From Laguncularia racemosa (Eukaryota; Streptophyta; Magnoliopsida; Myrtales; Combretaceae), in contig JBBMOL010000118.1 of the NCBI GenBank assembly GCA_037954665.1, forward strand, positions 2,232,001-2,296,000: 64,000 nucleotides of DNA, read 5' to 3'. A program made the position numbers and the translations under genes. Under the pieces are notes generated by a model. The model was not told the DNA's origin, ran no database searches, and saw only the letters and a list, made by a program, of their open reading frames with translations. Shown here piece after piece: positions 35,851-47,010 of this stretch. Every line of letters starts with the position of its first letter. Positions within the stretch are counted from its first letter, which is position 1.

Positions 35851-36528
35851 TTATGATCTTATCTCTAGTCTAAAGAGACCTATTGTCATTGATTAGGATT
35901 CTGAACCAATTGTCTAATTGGCCTTTGTCGAGGTCATATTTTGTCGTGTTGATGATGCTCTGCCGGCTAAATAAATTATTTAGCTCGGGAGTCCTAACTG
36001 TTGGGTGTAGGCTAGTGTTGGAAATGTGTTACTAATTTCCGGGAACCTTAGATGAACATGATATAACTCCTTGCCTCTCTTCTTCTTCGTCTTCCGCCTT
36101 ATCTCCTAAATCTCTTGATGAGTTGGCTTGTACCCTAAATTAAATGTGTTAATCTGTTGTGGAACTGAGAGTGGCTTTTCATAAGATGTTTGTTATGATC
36201 CTATCTCTAGTCTAAAGAGACCTATTGTCATTGATTAGGACTAAGAACCAATTGTCCAATTGGCCTTTGTTGAGGTCATATTCTATCATGTTGATGATGC
36301 AGTGCCAGCTAGGCAAATTATTTAGCTTGGGGTGTTCTGACTGTTGGGTGTAAGCTGGTGTTGGAAATATGTTACTAATGTCTAGGAACCTTAGTTGAAC
36401 ATGATATAACTCTTCGCCTCTCTTTTTCTTCATCTTTCGCCTTATCTCCTCTATCTCTTGATGAGTCGGCTTGTACCCTAAACCAAACGTGTTGATATGT
36501 TATGGAACTGAGAGTGGCTTTTCGTCTG
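35851..36528. repeat. 342-bp tandem duplication in the Tat protease-RT spacer
   Basis: Copy 1 is at 35851-36192, copy 2 at 36193-36528. Both carry 'tctctagtctaaagagacct', 'gttgatgatgc' and 'ggaactgagagtggctttt'. By eye about 85 percent identical, so clearly older than the 180-bp duplication at 26959. Only one copy can belong to the original element. Confidence 0.88.
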
Positions 36529-36529
36529 T

Positions 36530-36970
36530 TGCTACACACACACCATCAAAAAACTATAATCTCGGTTCTTCCATCTCTTCACTCCTAATATATAGGATGG
36601 CGATTTCTTTGTATATGGCATAGTCCTAATCTCCTAACACTGCTACAACTTGGCTATTAGCCACAAACTTGACTTTCTAGTGTAGGCTAGATGGTACAAC
36701 TCTGGTTGAGTGTATCCAAGGTCTCCTTAGCAACAAGTTGAAAGACCTTGGTATGTCCAACACCTAGAAAGGAATCATAAACCCTTTTGGACCAATTTTA
36801 ACCTGTAATTTAACCTCCCCTAGTATCTCTCTTTTGGACCCATTGAAAGCTCACACTGTAATCGAGCTTGGCTTCATTTCTGATGTGTCTGCCCCCAATA
36901 AATTCAGTATGGATAATGGACACACATTCAAAGATGAACCGTTGTCGATCAATACTTAGGCCACTACCAT
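36530..36970 (-). pseudogene. Tat element protease relic
   Basis: Minus-strand translation near 36950 gives IDNGSSLNVCPLSILNLLGAD, and TVCAFNGSKREILGEV follows near 36850. This is the retropepsin region of Tat elements, with D-N-G-S at the active site. One TGA/TAG stop follows near 36770. Confidence 0.75.
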
Positions 36971-39292
36971 ATCTCTGCACTTAGTTACAATGAATAATGG
37001 CTTGGTGTGTTGGTCACCTTCTTCTCCCAACTCTTCTAGAAAAAAGGCTAATTAGTCTTCCGTGAGGCTATAATTGATCACTAAGCCCAATTTTTTAGTT
37101 ACAATACCTTTAGGGACCTCAACTTTATGAAGTAATTTCACGAGTGCTTTACGGTGCAAATCGAAGGATAAAAGAAAGCCCATTAAGGAGATCTAAGCAG
37201 GGACTTTAGCTAGTTGATCCATGATCCTGTATTTACTAGCCTTCATGATTTTCTTAAGGGGGTTTTGATCTTTTACCTGCCCTCTATCATCAGGCTTTAG
37301 GGCTTCCTCAAGGGGTAGCTTTGTAGTAGCCTTCCTCTTGACTTTCTCAACTGAATCAAATATCCTCTCGAAGCGGGTTGGTCCTCTTATCATTAGGGGT
37401 GCCTTTGTAGTCTAATTTATAGCTTGGTAATTCAGCAATGTAGCTCTATGATTCTCTGGCGACAATGGGACATTGAACATAAATTTCTTAGGTTGAATGG
37501 TGGCCACCCCCTGCTTCTGTTTGGGGCATTTAAAGGTGAAGGTCTTAGGGTCGATTCCCACCATACCTACCATTTACTCAAATTTCCCTTCATAACCCCT
37601 AGGGTTATCTTCTTCGAATTCTGCTCCCTATCTCGTAGGTGATGCATCTGTGTAGACTCTTGGCATAAATGAATAGTCTACTGGGTATTCAAATGTCCTG
37701 AATGGTTCTCTTAGTGTGTCAACAGTGGGATCACCTACTAAATGCCTCCTTCTTAACTCCTTTTGTGTATGATTCTTCCTAGGCTCGGGGTTCATCATAG
37801 CATGAATATCCTCTTTCTTCACTTTTTCCTCTTTGAATAATTGGTGAATTGCAAGTTTGGTTCTGGTATGGTCCTTAATGTTTCTTATATCTTGTAAGTA
37901 ACCTTTTTTATTTAAGTTCCATGCTATCTGTTCCACTGTGATGGGGAACTCATCTAAATCTATACCTAACCTGCCTTCTTTAGCAATGATCACATTGATG
38001 GAGGCCTTGTGGCTTGGTAAGGGATTACTATTGACATTGGGTGTTGGAGCTTCTACAAAGTTTAATTGAACCAATTTAGCATCTATGAGGTCTTCTATCT
38101 TGTTTCTCAACCTCTAACAGTTATCTATAGAGTGCCCCTCTTGCCCTAAGTGCTACTCATAACAAAGGTTGGGGTTGTAATCCTTGGGCCTGTAGTTATC
38201 AAGAGGTATCTCAAAATTCAATAGATTCTCATTTCGAAGATGGTGAAGGACTTGACTCAAAGGGATAGGGATTCTAGTGAACTGTCTCTTGTGTTAGCAT
38301 CGGTGTGGGTTTCGCTCCTAGGTATTTTTATTCATCTGGACGATTACTTATGGTGTTGACTTAGAATGATCTCCTAATACTACCATACTGACGGTTACTT
38401 CTCGTCTCTTACTAAATGGCCTTGGGTGTGTGACTCTCTTTTCCCCCTCTTCTAGAATGGGGAGTCTTTCGGAGAGATTGCATTTTCGATGTAGCATTCG
38501 ACCTCTACTATCTTGGCAAAACTTGTAGTGGCATGCCCTACAAAATGCTGGTAGTAAGGCTTGCTTAAAGTGTTGACGAACATGTAAGTCAAATCCTTCT
38601 TTGGTAAGGGCTAGCTATCGTGGTAGCCACTCCCCTCCACCATTGTGCATATTCTCTAAAAGACTCATTGCTCTTCTTCCCCATGCTATTCAAATCCTAA
38701 ACGGATGGATTTGATTCAATATTGAACTTATATTAGTTATAAAAAACTCTTGCTAATTTATCCCATGTATTTATCTCATTTAGGTCCAGTTGGGCATACC
38801 ACGCCAGAGTTGGCCTAGTTAAACTATCTTGAAAGTTCTGCACCATCAGCCACTCATATTTGGTATATTTAGCCATCTTTCTGATACAGAGCTTGGCATG
38901 AAATTTTAGGCAGCCGGTACCGTCATACTTTTTAAAATCTGGGATCTGAAAGTTATCAAGGAATTCTTTATCTTCATAAACGACAGATTAACTAGGTTAG
39001 TATACTCGAATCCATCGGTTCCCTCAATGACTCATCTTCTCTTGAAATTTTTGAAGTAGCTTCTTTTCAATATCCCGTTGTTTTTCCTCAAACTTCCTTT
39101 TCAAACTTTCACCACCATCATTCCCTGATTCATCCCCAAGGTTCGAATTGAAGGTTTGCTGACTGCTTTATTAGTATGGATTCGGTTGATGGTGTATGTC
39201 AGAGTCTGCATCTGCTCGGTTAGTTATAGCATAGCCTATTTGAGAGCTATAATTCTCTGATCGGGGTTGCCATTACTGGTGTTTTTAGCCAT
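36971..39292 (-). pseudogene. Tat element gag relic
   Basis: The frame starts at ATG 39292-39290 (MAKNTSNGNPDQRIIALK) and decays leftward through many stops. Recognisable are FKNFKRR-type and KEGFDLHVRQHF segments, and a degenerate knuckle-like YEQHLGQEGHSIDNC near 38140. A long open stretch RNKIEDLIDAKLVQLNFVE starts at 38110. This gag organisation, with an I-x-DLIDAx-L motif after the knuckle, fits Tat elements. The stretch 36971-37640 is the poorly conserved gag-protease linker. Confidence 0.72.
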
Positions 39293-40414
39293 TCTAGCTC
39301 TTGAGCGAGTGATAATCGGGCTTTTGTGAAAGCTTACCTGCTTGGGAGCTATCTTTGAGAGCTGTAACATGATCCAAATTTGTTAGAGTTGTTTCAATAA
39401 AAGAATTCATCTCTTTGCCCTTTTTTTTCCTTATATTTATATCCCTTTTTCTTGTTTTCTTTTGGTTATTATTTTGCATAGGGATGGCAATGATAAGTAC
39501 GATAACAGATCACAATTGAATAGTAATATGGCACATATTTTGGCTTGTAAAAGTACAATTTCTTATTAATGTTCAAATAAATACATGACCTAAACTCTAT
39601 CTTAAAATGAAAGTAAACTAGTAAACTCCTATTTACTTCTACTACTACTTATTTTTTTCTCTTATATTGGCTTGGTTGAATTGCTTTAGCTTCCTCTGTG
39701 AGTTTTCGGATCCGTTCATCTTTTTCCTTCAACCGGTCCCTTAAGTACTAGATGACCTTTTTGGACTATCCATGCTTCTTCTTCCAATAGTCTGCGACCT
39801 TTGGTTCGATTCTCAATTTTACTATAGATTACAAGAAAAAGAAACAAAAATTTTACAAAACTGAAGAAATACATGGACTACAATTTTGGACATTAACAGA
39901 ATTGTAGCTTTATGGTCATAGTGTCACATTACTTTTCATTTGTAAAAAAAAAAAAAAAAAACCAAACGAATCATAAAATAAGGATAGACAGAGAAAGTAA
40001 ATAAAAAGTGCACACACGGGAATGAGGGTAAGTTTTAAAGGTCCTCCGGCTCTGTAACTGGTGGTTACATTGAAGTCTGGAGTGGAATCGCCTAATCACA
40101 ATCAAGCAGTGGTATACACCACTACAACCTGACAGGTACACAATGGCATTCCATCTTAATTTTCTAAATGGCCCAAGTCCGGCTATATCTAGACAAGCAT
40201 ATAAAAAAAAAAGGACTTTCATAGTGACCCATTAGCCTCCCCCTTTCTTTTATTATTATTATTTTTTTGTTTCTGCATCACTCAAAACCCGATTAGTATT
40301 ACTATTTACAAAGATACTTGATAGATAAAATAAGAAGGGCATATACAAGAAATTAAGGGCCTTTTAGCCTAATTAGAGAAGATTGCTATATGGCTAGCCT
40401 ACTTTTGAAAAGAC
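39293..40414 (-). other. Tat element leader between primer site and gag
   Basis: About 1.1 kb without a recognisable protein. Ogre-like elements often have an extra ORF here, but only short frames remain. The stretch includes an A-run at 39943-39961 and a 'gcagtggtatacaccactac' segment near 40102 with an internal inverted repeat. Confidence 0.5.
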
Positions 40415-40435
40415 ATCTTTAGTGGAGTCGTCATC
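40415..40435 (-). other. Tat element primer-binding site
   Basis: Minus strand reads ATGACGACTCCACTAAAG next to the LTR end. Ogre/Tat elements typically have a TGGCGACTCCACTGG-like site complementary to tRNA-Arg, from which this differs at a few positions. Confidence 0.6.
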
Positions 40436-40436
40436 C

Positions 40437-43058
40437 TGTCGAGACATGTTTTTTATTATTTTCCTCAATTATAATCTATACTAAATCCTACTCATTTGAT
40501 ATAGATTACTTTGCTAAATTAAGAAAAAATGATTTTTGAAAGGAGTTGGCACCAACCTATGTTGAAAAATAAAGTTAAAGTTAATTGGGTAGATTAATCT
40601 TAACTAACTACTAATATGCAAATTTTCCTGAAAAAGGTATTTTGGAAAAAAGTAAACCAAAGGTAATGGATTTGAGGGCTAACCTATTAAAAACTAAACG
40701 GTTACCACGTAGAATTTTTAAGAATATCTACTAAAAGGCATTTATTATTACTTATCTTTTTTTATGTTTTTATATTTTATAAGATTTTGAATTTATGTTA
40801 AAAGAAAACCTAAAGTTTAATTTCTCTAAGGTTTTTATTGTTAATAACCTAAAGATTATATTTATCTAATTTTTCTAAAGTTTTTATTATATTTATTTTT
40901 TTAGTTTTTAAGTTTTTATTCAATTTTTCTAAACCTAAAATTTTTATTTTATTATGATTATTTTTCTAACTTAAACTTTTTATTTTATTATGGTTATCTT
41001 GAAAGTGCCTACTTATCTACTAGCTAAGATTAAACTGTTCGTAGTTCACTTTTTTTTTTAATAAAAAATTTTAGTTTGTTAGTTCATTTTGTTTAATAAA
41101 AAGCACTGGGTTTATGTTATTTAATCATATTAATTTTTATTAAGAAAATACCTAAATGACCTAGATTATTAGATGATTCTTTTTTTTGGAAAATCTAAAA
41201 TAACCTAAATTTGGGAAAAACCTCATATTAAATTTGTATTTATTTAGGAAACATGCTCTAACTGACAAAACCTTAAAATACTAGATTTTAGAAAAAAAAA
41301 TTATTCTTATTCTATTTATTTAACTAAAAACCTTAAACTAAAAATTTATTATTATTATTATTATTATTATACATATTTTTATATTTTTATTATATATTTT
41401 AAACTAAAAATCTTTAGTACTAAGATTTTATTTATTTATTTAATTTTAAATTTTTTCTTTTATTTTCATTTTTATATTTTATCTTTTTTATTTTATTTTA
41501 TTTCTAACATCCTAACTTGTACTAAAGATTTTTATTTTATTTTATTTCTAACATCCTAACTTGTACTAAAGATTTTTATTTTTTCTTTTTTCATTATTTT
41601 AGATTTTTATTTAATTTGCGAAAGATTTTTATTTAATTAAAATTTTTATTTTTATTTATTTATTATTTTTTATTTGCATCGGGCGATGATATACACCATG
41701 ACAATCCGATGGGTACTTTATTTCTTATTTTTAGTTATTATTATTATTTTACATGTTTTTTCTTTTTCTTTTTACTTTTAATTAAAGATAATCTAAAAAT
41801 GAATTAAAATAATAAATATATAGAAAAAAAATAAGAAAACCAACCAGATTGTTGGATAACATGGGTCGGATCACGGGTTACGGGTAGAATTTTGAGTTCA
41901 TGGGTTACGGTGGCGGAGCTTCTCGTCGGTGGCGATCCGATAATTGTTAGGGGTGATAGATGGGTGCTTTCTTGGGTTTTTGGGGGTAAGGAGTCAATTG
42001 GTGGTGTTATTTTCACTTAAAAGCTAGTCTAAGTGGTGGTTTGGGAGGTAGCCAAGAGTGGCAGTTTAGGTGTTTTCTGATCTCACAAATCCAAGTGAAA
42101 CTAAATCAAAAGATGGGGTTTTTCCTATTCTATGTGACCCTAAGAGTCTTCTAATTCCTAAATGGTGGTTTAAGGTTGTGTGTAGGTGGAGCTATCCTAG
42201 AGAGAAGGTAGCAGTCAACATCCTAGAGAAAGAAAGCTCTCAATTGAAATCTATGAGCGTGTTTTTTATGATTTTTCTAGCCTCTCTCAAGTTGTAGGAC
42301 ATCGATCTATTTATAGGAGTTCATGGATGAGATTGGGGAATCTTGGATTGTGTCGAATCGAAGTAAGAATGTGCTCCATTTGTAGTTTGATTTTGATTTG
42401 ATTTTTTAGTCGAAGATTGATGTTAATCTTTTGTTTTTAATGGTATTTATCAATCCATTAGTTAAATAATGGTGGATTTAGGCATTCATCATCATCTTCT
42501 TTTACAGTAATCGGCTAGAGGTTGAAGACAATTACATACCGAGCAAGTGATCGAGTCCGACCAATTAGAGGTTGACACATGGCAATATGAGGCAAGAAAA
42601 TGAAAACGGCACAAAGTGCCTTGTATAGGATTCAAACACACGAACTGAGCCTTCCTCGCATGCATTAGGCGACCAGTTAGACCAGTGAGCCAACTCAATT
42701 CTTGGTTTATTATTATGCATAAATTATATATAACCTAACAATCTTGGTTATTTTGTATTGATTTTGAGGTTCTCGAACTTAATTTAGAGTCTCATATTTC
42801 CTTATTTTTATTGAAAATGTTCACAATTTTTGATTAATTTTGTTATTTATTATTTTTTTATCATTTTTAAAATTTTTTCCATTTACTTTCATTTTTATTC
42901 CTTTTTTTCTTTTTTTATTGTTTTTATTATATATATATATATTTTTTGTAGACTAGGCTTTTTATTATTGCTATTATTATTTTATTTTTTCATTCATTTA
43001 TTTATTTATATATATTTTAAGCAAATCTAGATGGAAGTAAAAAATGGGGTGTCTACAA
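40437..43058 (-). repeat. Tat element 5' LTR (~2.6 kb)
   Basis: It starts on the minus strand at 43058 with TGTAGACACCCC and ends near the primer site. It is very AT-rich in 40740-41800 (runs of tttatt). It holds a G+C-richer promoter-like patch at 41840-42200 and a tRNA-like segment at 42600-42700. The minus-strand start is shared with the remnant at 26937. The right edge abuts SIRE-like Copia sequence. The left boundary is accurate to a few bases only. Confidence 0.7.
42595..42700 (-). other. tRNA-like (SINE head?) segment
   Basis: The minus strand has a box-A-like TGGCTCACTGG and, about 43 bases later, a box-B-like TGTTTGAATCC. Together these resemble an RNA polymerase III internal promoter with a long variable region. 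No poly-A or poly-T tail or target duplication could be tied to it. It may be a tRNA-derived insertion or a chance part of the LTR. Confidence 0.3.
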
Positions 43059-43779
43059 TAAGGATAAGTGTAACAAATATTAATTATCAGTTGAAGCTTA
43101 TCCTCATAAAGCGGGATCTTCGATTTTCAAACTGAAGCTCATCTATACAAGATTCGAATGAAGATAAATATTGATGATATTTGTAGATCATAAGAAAAAC
43201 CAGGAGTTCAAAATTTGAATTTTAGATAAAATTATTAAATCCCACAAATATAGTGATATTAATCTTGCTCGTGCAACAAAGAAGCCGTTAGAAGATTTGA
43301 TAAACATTGTGAAGCTATCTATCAAGAAGGACAATACTCAAAGCAAATATATAAACTCTAGATTTCAAGTTCAAAAAACAATGATGATAAGAGAGAATGA
43401 ACACATTTACAATTCTTTGTTTTTGAGCTTAAACTAGAAAATTTATATTTTCTCATTCTTGTATAAATTTTCTTTACAATTCATGTAAAGATTAGCTTAG
43501 AAAGTGAGGTTACAAAAGTCTTATAGTCTGTGATTAGCCGAGTAGTAAGCTAGAAAGATAGAGCAAGAGTTATTGGTGTTTATAACTTTTCTTTGCTATT
43601 AGATTAGTGGAATGACCGGAGTGGAAGACTGGATCCCCAGCAGTGAAGCTAGAAGAGAAGATTGACTTAGTAAGAGGAACCTTTATATATCACCATCTTC
43701 TGTATTTTATTGCACATTAATTTTTGTCATTTTGTTTTTCCCTATCATCAGCCTTTTTCATTAGAAAAATAAAATTAAA
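43059..43779 (+). repeat. Possible 5' LTR portion of a SIRE-like Copia element
   Basis: Placed here by position: the SIRE-like primer site is at 45727 and this is the non-Tat, non-organelle sequence upstream of it. It contains no domain. A TATATA at 43684 and a polyadenylation-like region near 43440-43490 fit an LTR. No second LTR is present for comparison, so the call is tentative. Confidence 0.35.
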
Positions 43780-43853
43780 AGGGATTTATATCAATATCGA
43801 CTCGATCCAAGATCTCTTATTGAATTGCTCATTCAATGAGTATTCTCAATATT

Positions 43854-43895
43854 ATGCCTTGAAGAGGACTCAAACCTCCACGCTCTTTAGCACGA
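43854..43895 (-). pseudogene. trnL-CAA: Partial plastid-type trnL-CAA (3' half)
   Basis: The minus strand reads TCGTGCTAAAGAGCGTGG, then AGGTTTGAGTCCTCTTCAAGGCA: the anticodon-stem end, variable arm, T arm and acceptor 3' strand of plastid tRNA-Leu(CAA). One T-arm base has changed from C to T. The D arm and anticodon are missing, so it cannot be a functional tRNA. Adjacent 'attgaattgctcattcaatg' also fits the plastid flank. Confidence 0.75.
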
Positions 43896-45029
43896 TCCAC
43901 AACAGTAAGAAATAGCTTTCTTTGTTGGTGGAAGTGACCTAGACATTTTTTTATTTATAGGTCCTTGCCCTTTTCTTTCGCTAGGTAAGTTTGGAAGTCC
44001 TTGATAAAGGTAGGGGAAGTTGAGTCCATTTGACAAGCCTCGATATGCGCTTTCACTTTAAAGTAAAGAAAGAATCGCTGAAGACAGTTTCTTTTTATGT
44101 AGTTTCTTTCCCTTTATTTAAGAGGGACATTTCTTTTTTGAAGGTGCTAGAGATAGAGTTCTTCATTTCCCAGTTAATGGTATAATGTATAACTAATGGT
44201 AGTGGTGTAGGAGAGGTCATCTATTTGAAACTCCCCTATAGTGAGTGTGAATGTGCCTACCTCCCATCTATATCTATAGGCCGCAATGGTAATAGCTGGT
44301 AAGCATGGTAATTGTATCGGTGGCCGGGGCCAGCGCTTCGTGTTCTATCTAGGTTCTGCTCTTACGTACGCCCCACCTCACATAGAAGAACGAGAACTTC
44401 AATAGAAGAACCCGTGTGAGTGGGAGGGGATTAAATCATTCATTCATCGGATATGTCTTCTTCCTTGATCCATTTCATGTCAACTCTAATTAGTTATCAA
44501 AAGGCCTACTTTACAAAGGGAACGTCCTTTCCCGGGAACCAAGCCTTTCTTTTAGTATTTCCACACTTGCATACACAGCAACTTTAATATTCACAGGTCA
44601 TAGGATTTGAATAATGGAGCAGATTGGCTGCGCTATGCCTTCTCCCCATCAAAAGTCGAGCCACCAATCTTAATGCCTACAAAATCAAACTAAACCACTT
44701 ATACGGATATGGTTCAACCCCAACCTCCAACGTCTCTAACCGATGATTGCCAGTTCCTAAGCTCTGGCCTAAACACAACTTCTCACTCATACTTCAGCTT
44801 TAAATATCCGATTCCTTCACCTTCCCTGTCTTAGTAGTCCGTTCGGCTACTCTTGTCGAAATCATTACTCTTCATTCTCCCGTGCTCTAGCAATTGCGCT
44901 CCTTAGACCACTACCATGTAGTTAGGTAGGGACAATCAATCCGTAGTGACGAGAATCTATGAATGAATAGGGATCCTTATCAATATAAAAATTAAGAATA
45001 TAGAATTAGTTACACTACCTTTCTCTCAC

Positions 45030-45548
45030 TTAATTGATGGTTATGGTCTGATATGGTATAGTACAATATGAGACGATGGAATGCAATGGGATAGATGGTA
45101 GAGGGTTGCCTGCACCCAAAAGCGATGATTCACTTGTCCCCTTGTCCATAGGGACCTCGTGGCATACAACCGAAACGACTTCTGCTAGATAGCCGCCCCT
45201 TTCTCTCTTTTTACAGCCTCGTAGACGGACGAAAGAAGGGAAGTTATAGAACGGGGCAGTGAAGGCTCGTGAAGTAGATAGCAAGCAACAGCTTCTCAAC
45301 CCCCTAACCTTTATTATAAAGCGCGTTAGTGCCCCTTTCTCTAATCTAATAATAAAGTAAGCTTTGAAACTAGCTGCTCTGCTATGACTTATCGGCTGCC
45401 TTGCTTGAGGAATAGTTTCACGAAAATGGAGATGAACCGGAATAACGTCCGATCTTGTTTCTGGATTGAGTGGAAAAGGGATATATGAAGTTTGTTGTCT
45501 TGCTCTGTGCATCTCTGTGATGGGTAAATCCCCATGAAAGAGGGGCAA
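45030..45548 (-). other. Open frame of 172 codons in organelle-derived DNA
   Basis: It starts MPLFHGDLPITEMHRARQ and has no recognised domain, signal peptide or membrane segment. It lies wholly in the inserted organelle-like block and probably reflects a mitochondrial hypothetical frame or chance. There is no sign of nuclear expression signals. Confidence 0.3.
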
Positions 45549-45726
45549 CTTTCATGTAGTTTGTGATTGGATGTAACTGTTAAGATTTTTTCTCAGATAA
45601 ATCTTTCTCTTAATATTTGTCTTCTTCCTCCTCAATCTTCAGAGAATGCATAGTTGGACTTTTGTGAAAATAGATTTGAATAAACAATTCACCTCCCTTC
45701 TTGTTTGCCATTTCGGAACCTACATT

Positions 45727-45738
45727 TGGTATCAGAAC
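45727..45738 (+). other. SIRE-like Copia primer-binding site
   Basis: TGGTATCAGAAC, one change from the initiator tRNA-Met complement, follows a candidate LTR end reading aacctaca. Gag starts 31 bases later. Confidence 0.75.
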
Positions 45739-45768
45739 AATGACTCTTTTGTTTACAAGAGTTGATCA

Positions 45769-46011
45769 ATGACTAACAATACAATCCCAATTACATCTAA
45801 TTGTATGCCATTCTTTGATGACACTAATTTTCTTTATTGGAAATGCAGGATGAAAACTTATATTAAAGCAACTAACTTTACTTTACAGGAAATCATATGT
45901 TATGGAGATCAACAAATCATTCTCACTAATAGTCCAATCTTAGCCAATGAAGAAAAGAAAAAGGCTGAAGTGAATAGCACAGTAAAGAATCTGCTTTTGA
46001 TGAGCATCTCT
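45769..46011 (+). pseudogene. SIRE-like Copia gag, 5' part
   Basis: ATG at 45769 opens MTNNTIPITSNCMPFFDDTNFLYWKCRMKTY-like gag (fewer residues shown here: MTNNTIPITSNC, then NFLYWKCRMKTYIKA), typical of Copia gag N-termini with the YxxW motif. It is broken at 46011 by a 5.1-kb insertion and resumes at about 51130. Confidence 0.8.
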
Positions 46012-46599
46012 TGTGTGAAGTCCTAAAAATTTCAAAAAGTTATATAAACAATTAAAGAAAATAAATAGAATAATAAATTTTCCGAAACGTAATTTCGAAC
46101 GATATTGGTTAAATAACAAAATTTAATTAAATTATAGATCTAGGAATTTTAAATGAAAATTTAGAGTGAAAGTTTATATTCGAGATAATTAGATTAGCTA
46201 GATGGGAGCATTCGTAATAAAATGCTAAAAATATAAAATTTAAATATATTTTTATACACGAGCAAAATATTAAAATAGAGACATCTAGAATATGAAATAT
46301 AATAAAAAAATATAATATAAAATATATTCGTAAGAAAATAAAATAAAATCACGTCTTCAGACGCACAACAGCAGGGGAAGGGGGGCGTGACAGGGACACA
46401 CCTGTCCCATCCTTATTCCTTTTATCATTTCTTCTTTTTCTTTTCCTTATATTCTTCTTTTTTTTCTGGCTCCTTCCCTTCTTATTTCTTTTTCTTTTCT
46501 TCTTCTGGTCGCATCTTCTTTCCTTCTTCCTTTTCTTTTTCTTTTCTTTTCTTTTCTTCTTCATCTGGTCGCATCCTTCTCCTTCACCTTTGAGCTGCA

Positions 46600-47010
46600 T
46601 CTTCTTCAATAGCTTTTGGCAGCAACGACAACGACACAGCAACAGGGAACAATGACGACAAAGAGGACGATGGCAAAAGCAACACAACCACAACAACAAT
46701 GGCAGTGGTGTCGACGACATAGCAATGGACAGCAATGACGGACGATGCCCAGGTGAGGTGCAACAACCAGAAATAGCGACAGTAGGGGCTACGGATACTC
46801 CGGTTGGTAGGTGCTAAAGGAGGTGCACGGTGATTGGTTGAGTGTGTAGTGTATGTGTGTGTGTGCGAGGGAAGAGGACCACAACAACAACGGTGGCAGC
46901 AACCACGTCGACATCTACGACAACCACGACGATAGCAGCCACGAATCTCAACAACAACGACAACCACAGTAACAACAATCATGACCACAACAATAGTAGC
47001 AGCAACATCG
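46600..47010 (+). repeat. Degenerate CAA/CAG/GAC triplet-rich tract
   Basis: Irregular runs such as 'gcaacgacaacgacacagca' and 'acaacaacgacaaccacag' dominate. They produce Val/Cys/Arg-rich frames on the minus strand without domain support. Confidence 0.75.

Larger units (their letters stand above)
26758..43058 (-). mobile_element. Degenerate Tat/Ogre-type Ty3/gypsy element with nested insertion
   Basis: On the minus strand the order is 5' LTR (about 40437-43058), primer site, long leader, gag, protease, RT, RNase H, archaeal-type RNase H, integrase, repeat-rich 3' UTR, polypurine tract and a 3' LTR remnant (26758-26937). Both LTR starts read TGTAGACA on the minus strand. An additional archaeal-type RNase H and a primer site resembling the tRNA-Arg type (CGACTCCACT) are hallmarks of the Tat lineage (Ogre/TatII). 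All coding parts are full of stops. The 3' LTR is cut to about 180 bp, and a 4.3-kb LTR element sits in the integrase. Confidence 0.85.
43780..45560. other. Organelle-derived DNA insert (plastid/mitochondrial)
   Basis: The block is richer in G+C and unlike its retroelement surroundings. From about 43780 it matches the plastid sequence next to trnL-CAA, including the 3' half of that tRNA (43854-43895). The rest (43900-45560) has the composition and style of plant mitochondrial intergenic DNA, including a 172-codon minus-strand frame at 45030-45548 without known domains. Either a mitochondrial segment carrying plastid DNA moved to the nucleus, or two insertions are joined. Boundaries are approximate. 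Confidence 0.6.

Noticed and set aside
46349..46735. Lys/Arg-rich minus-strand frame (runs of KKKKRKEK)
   Set aside because: Produced by a CT-rich tract (ttcttttt repeats) on the plus strand; no domain.
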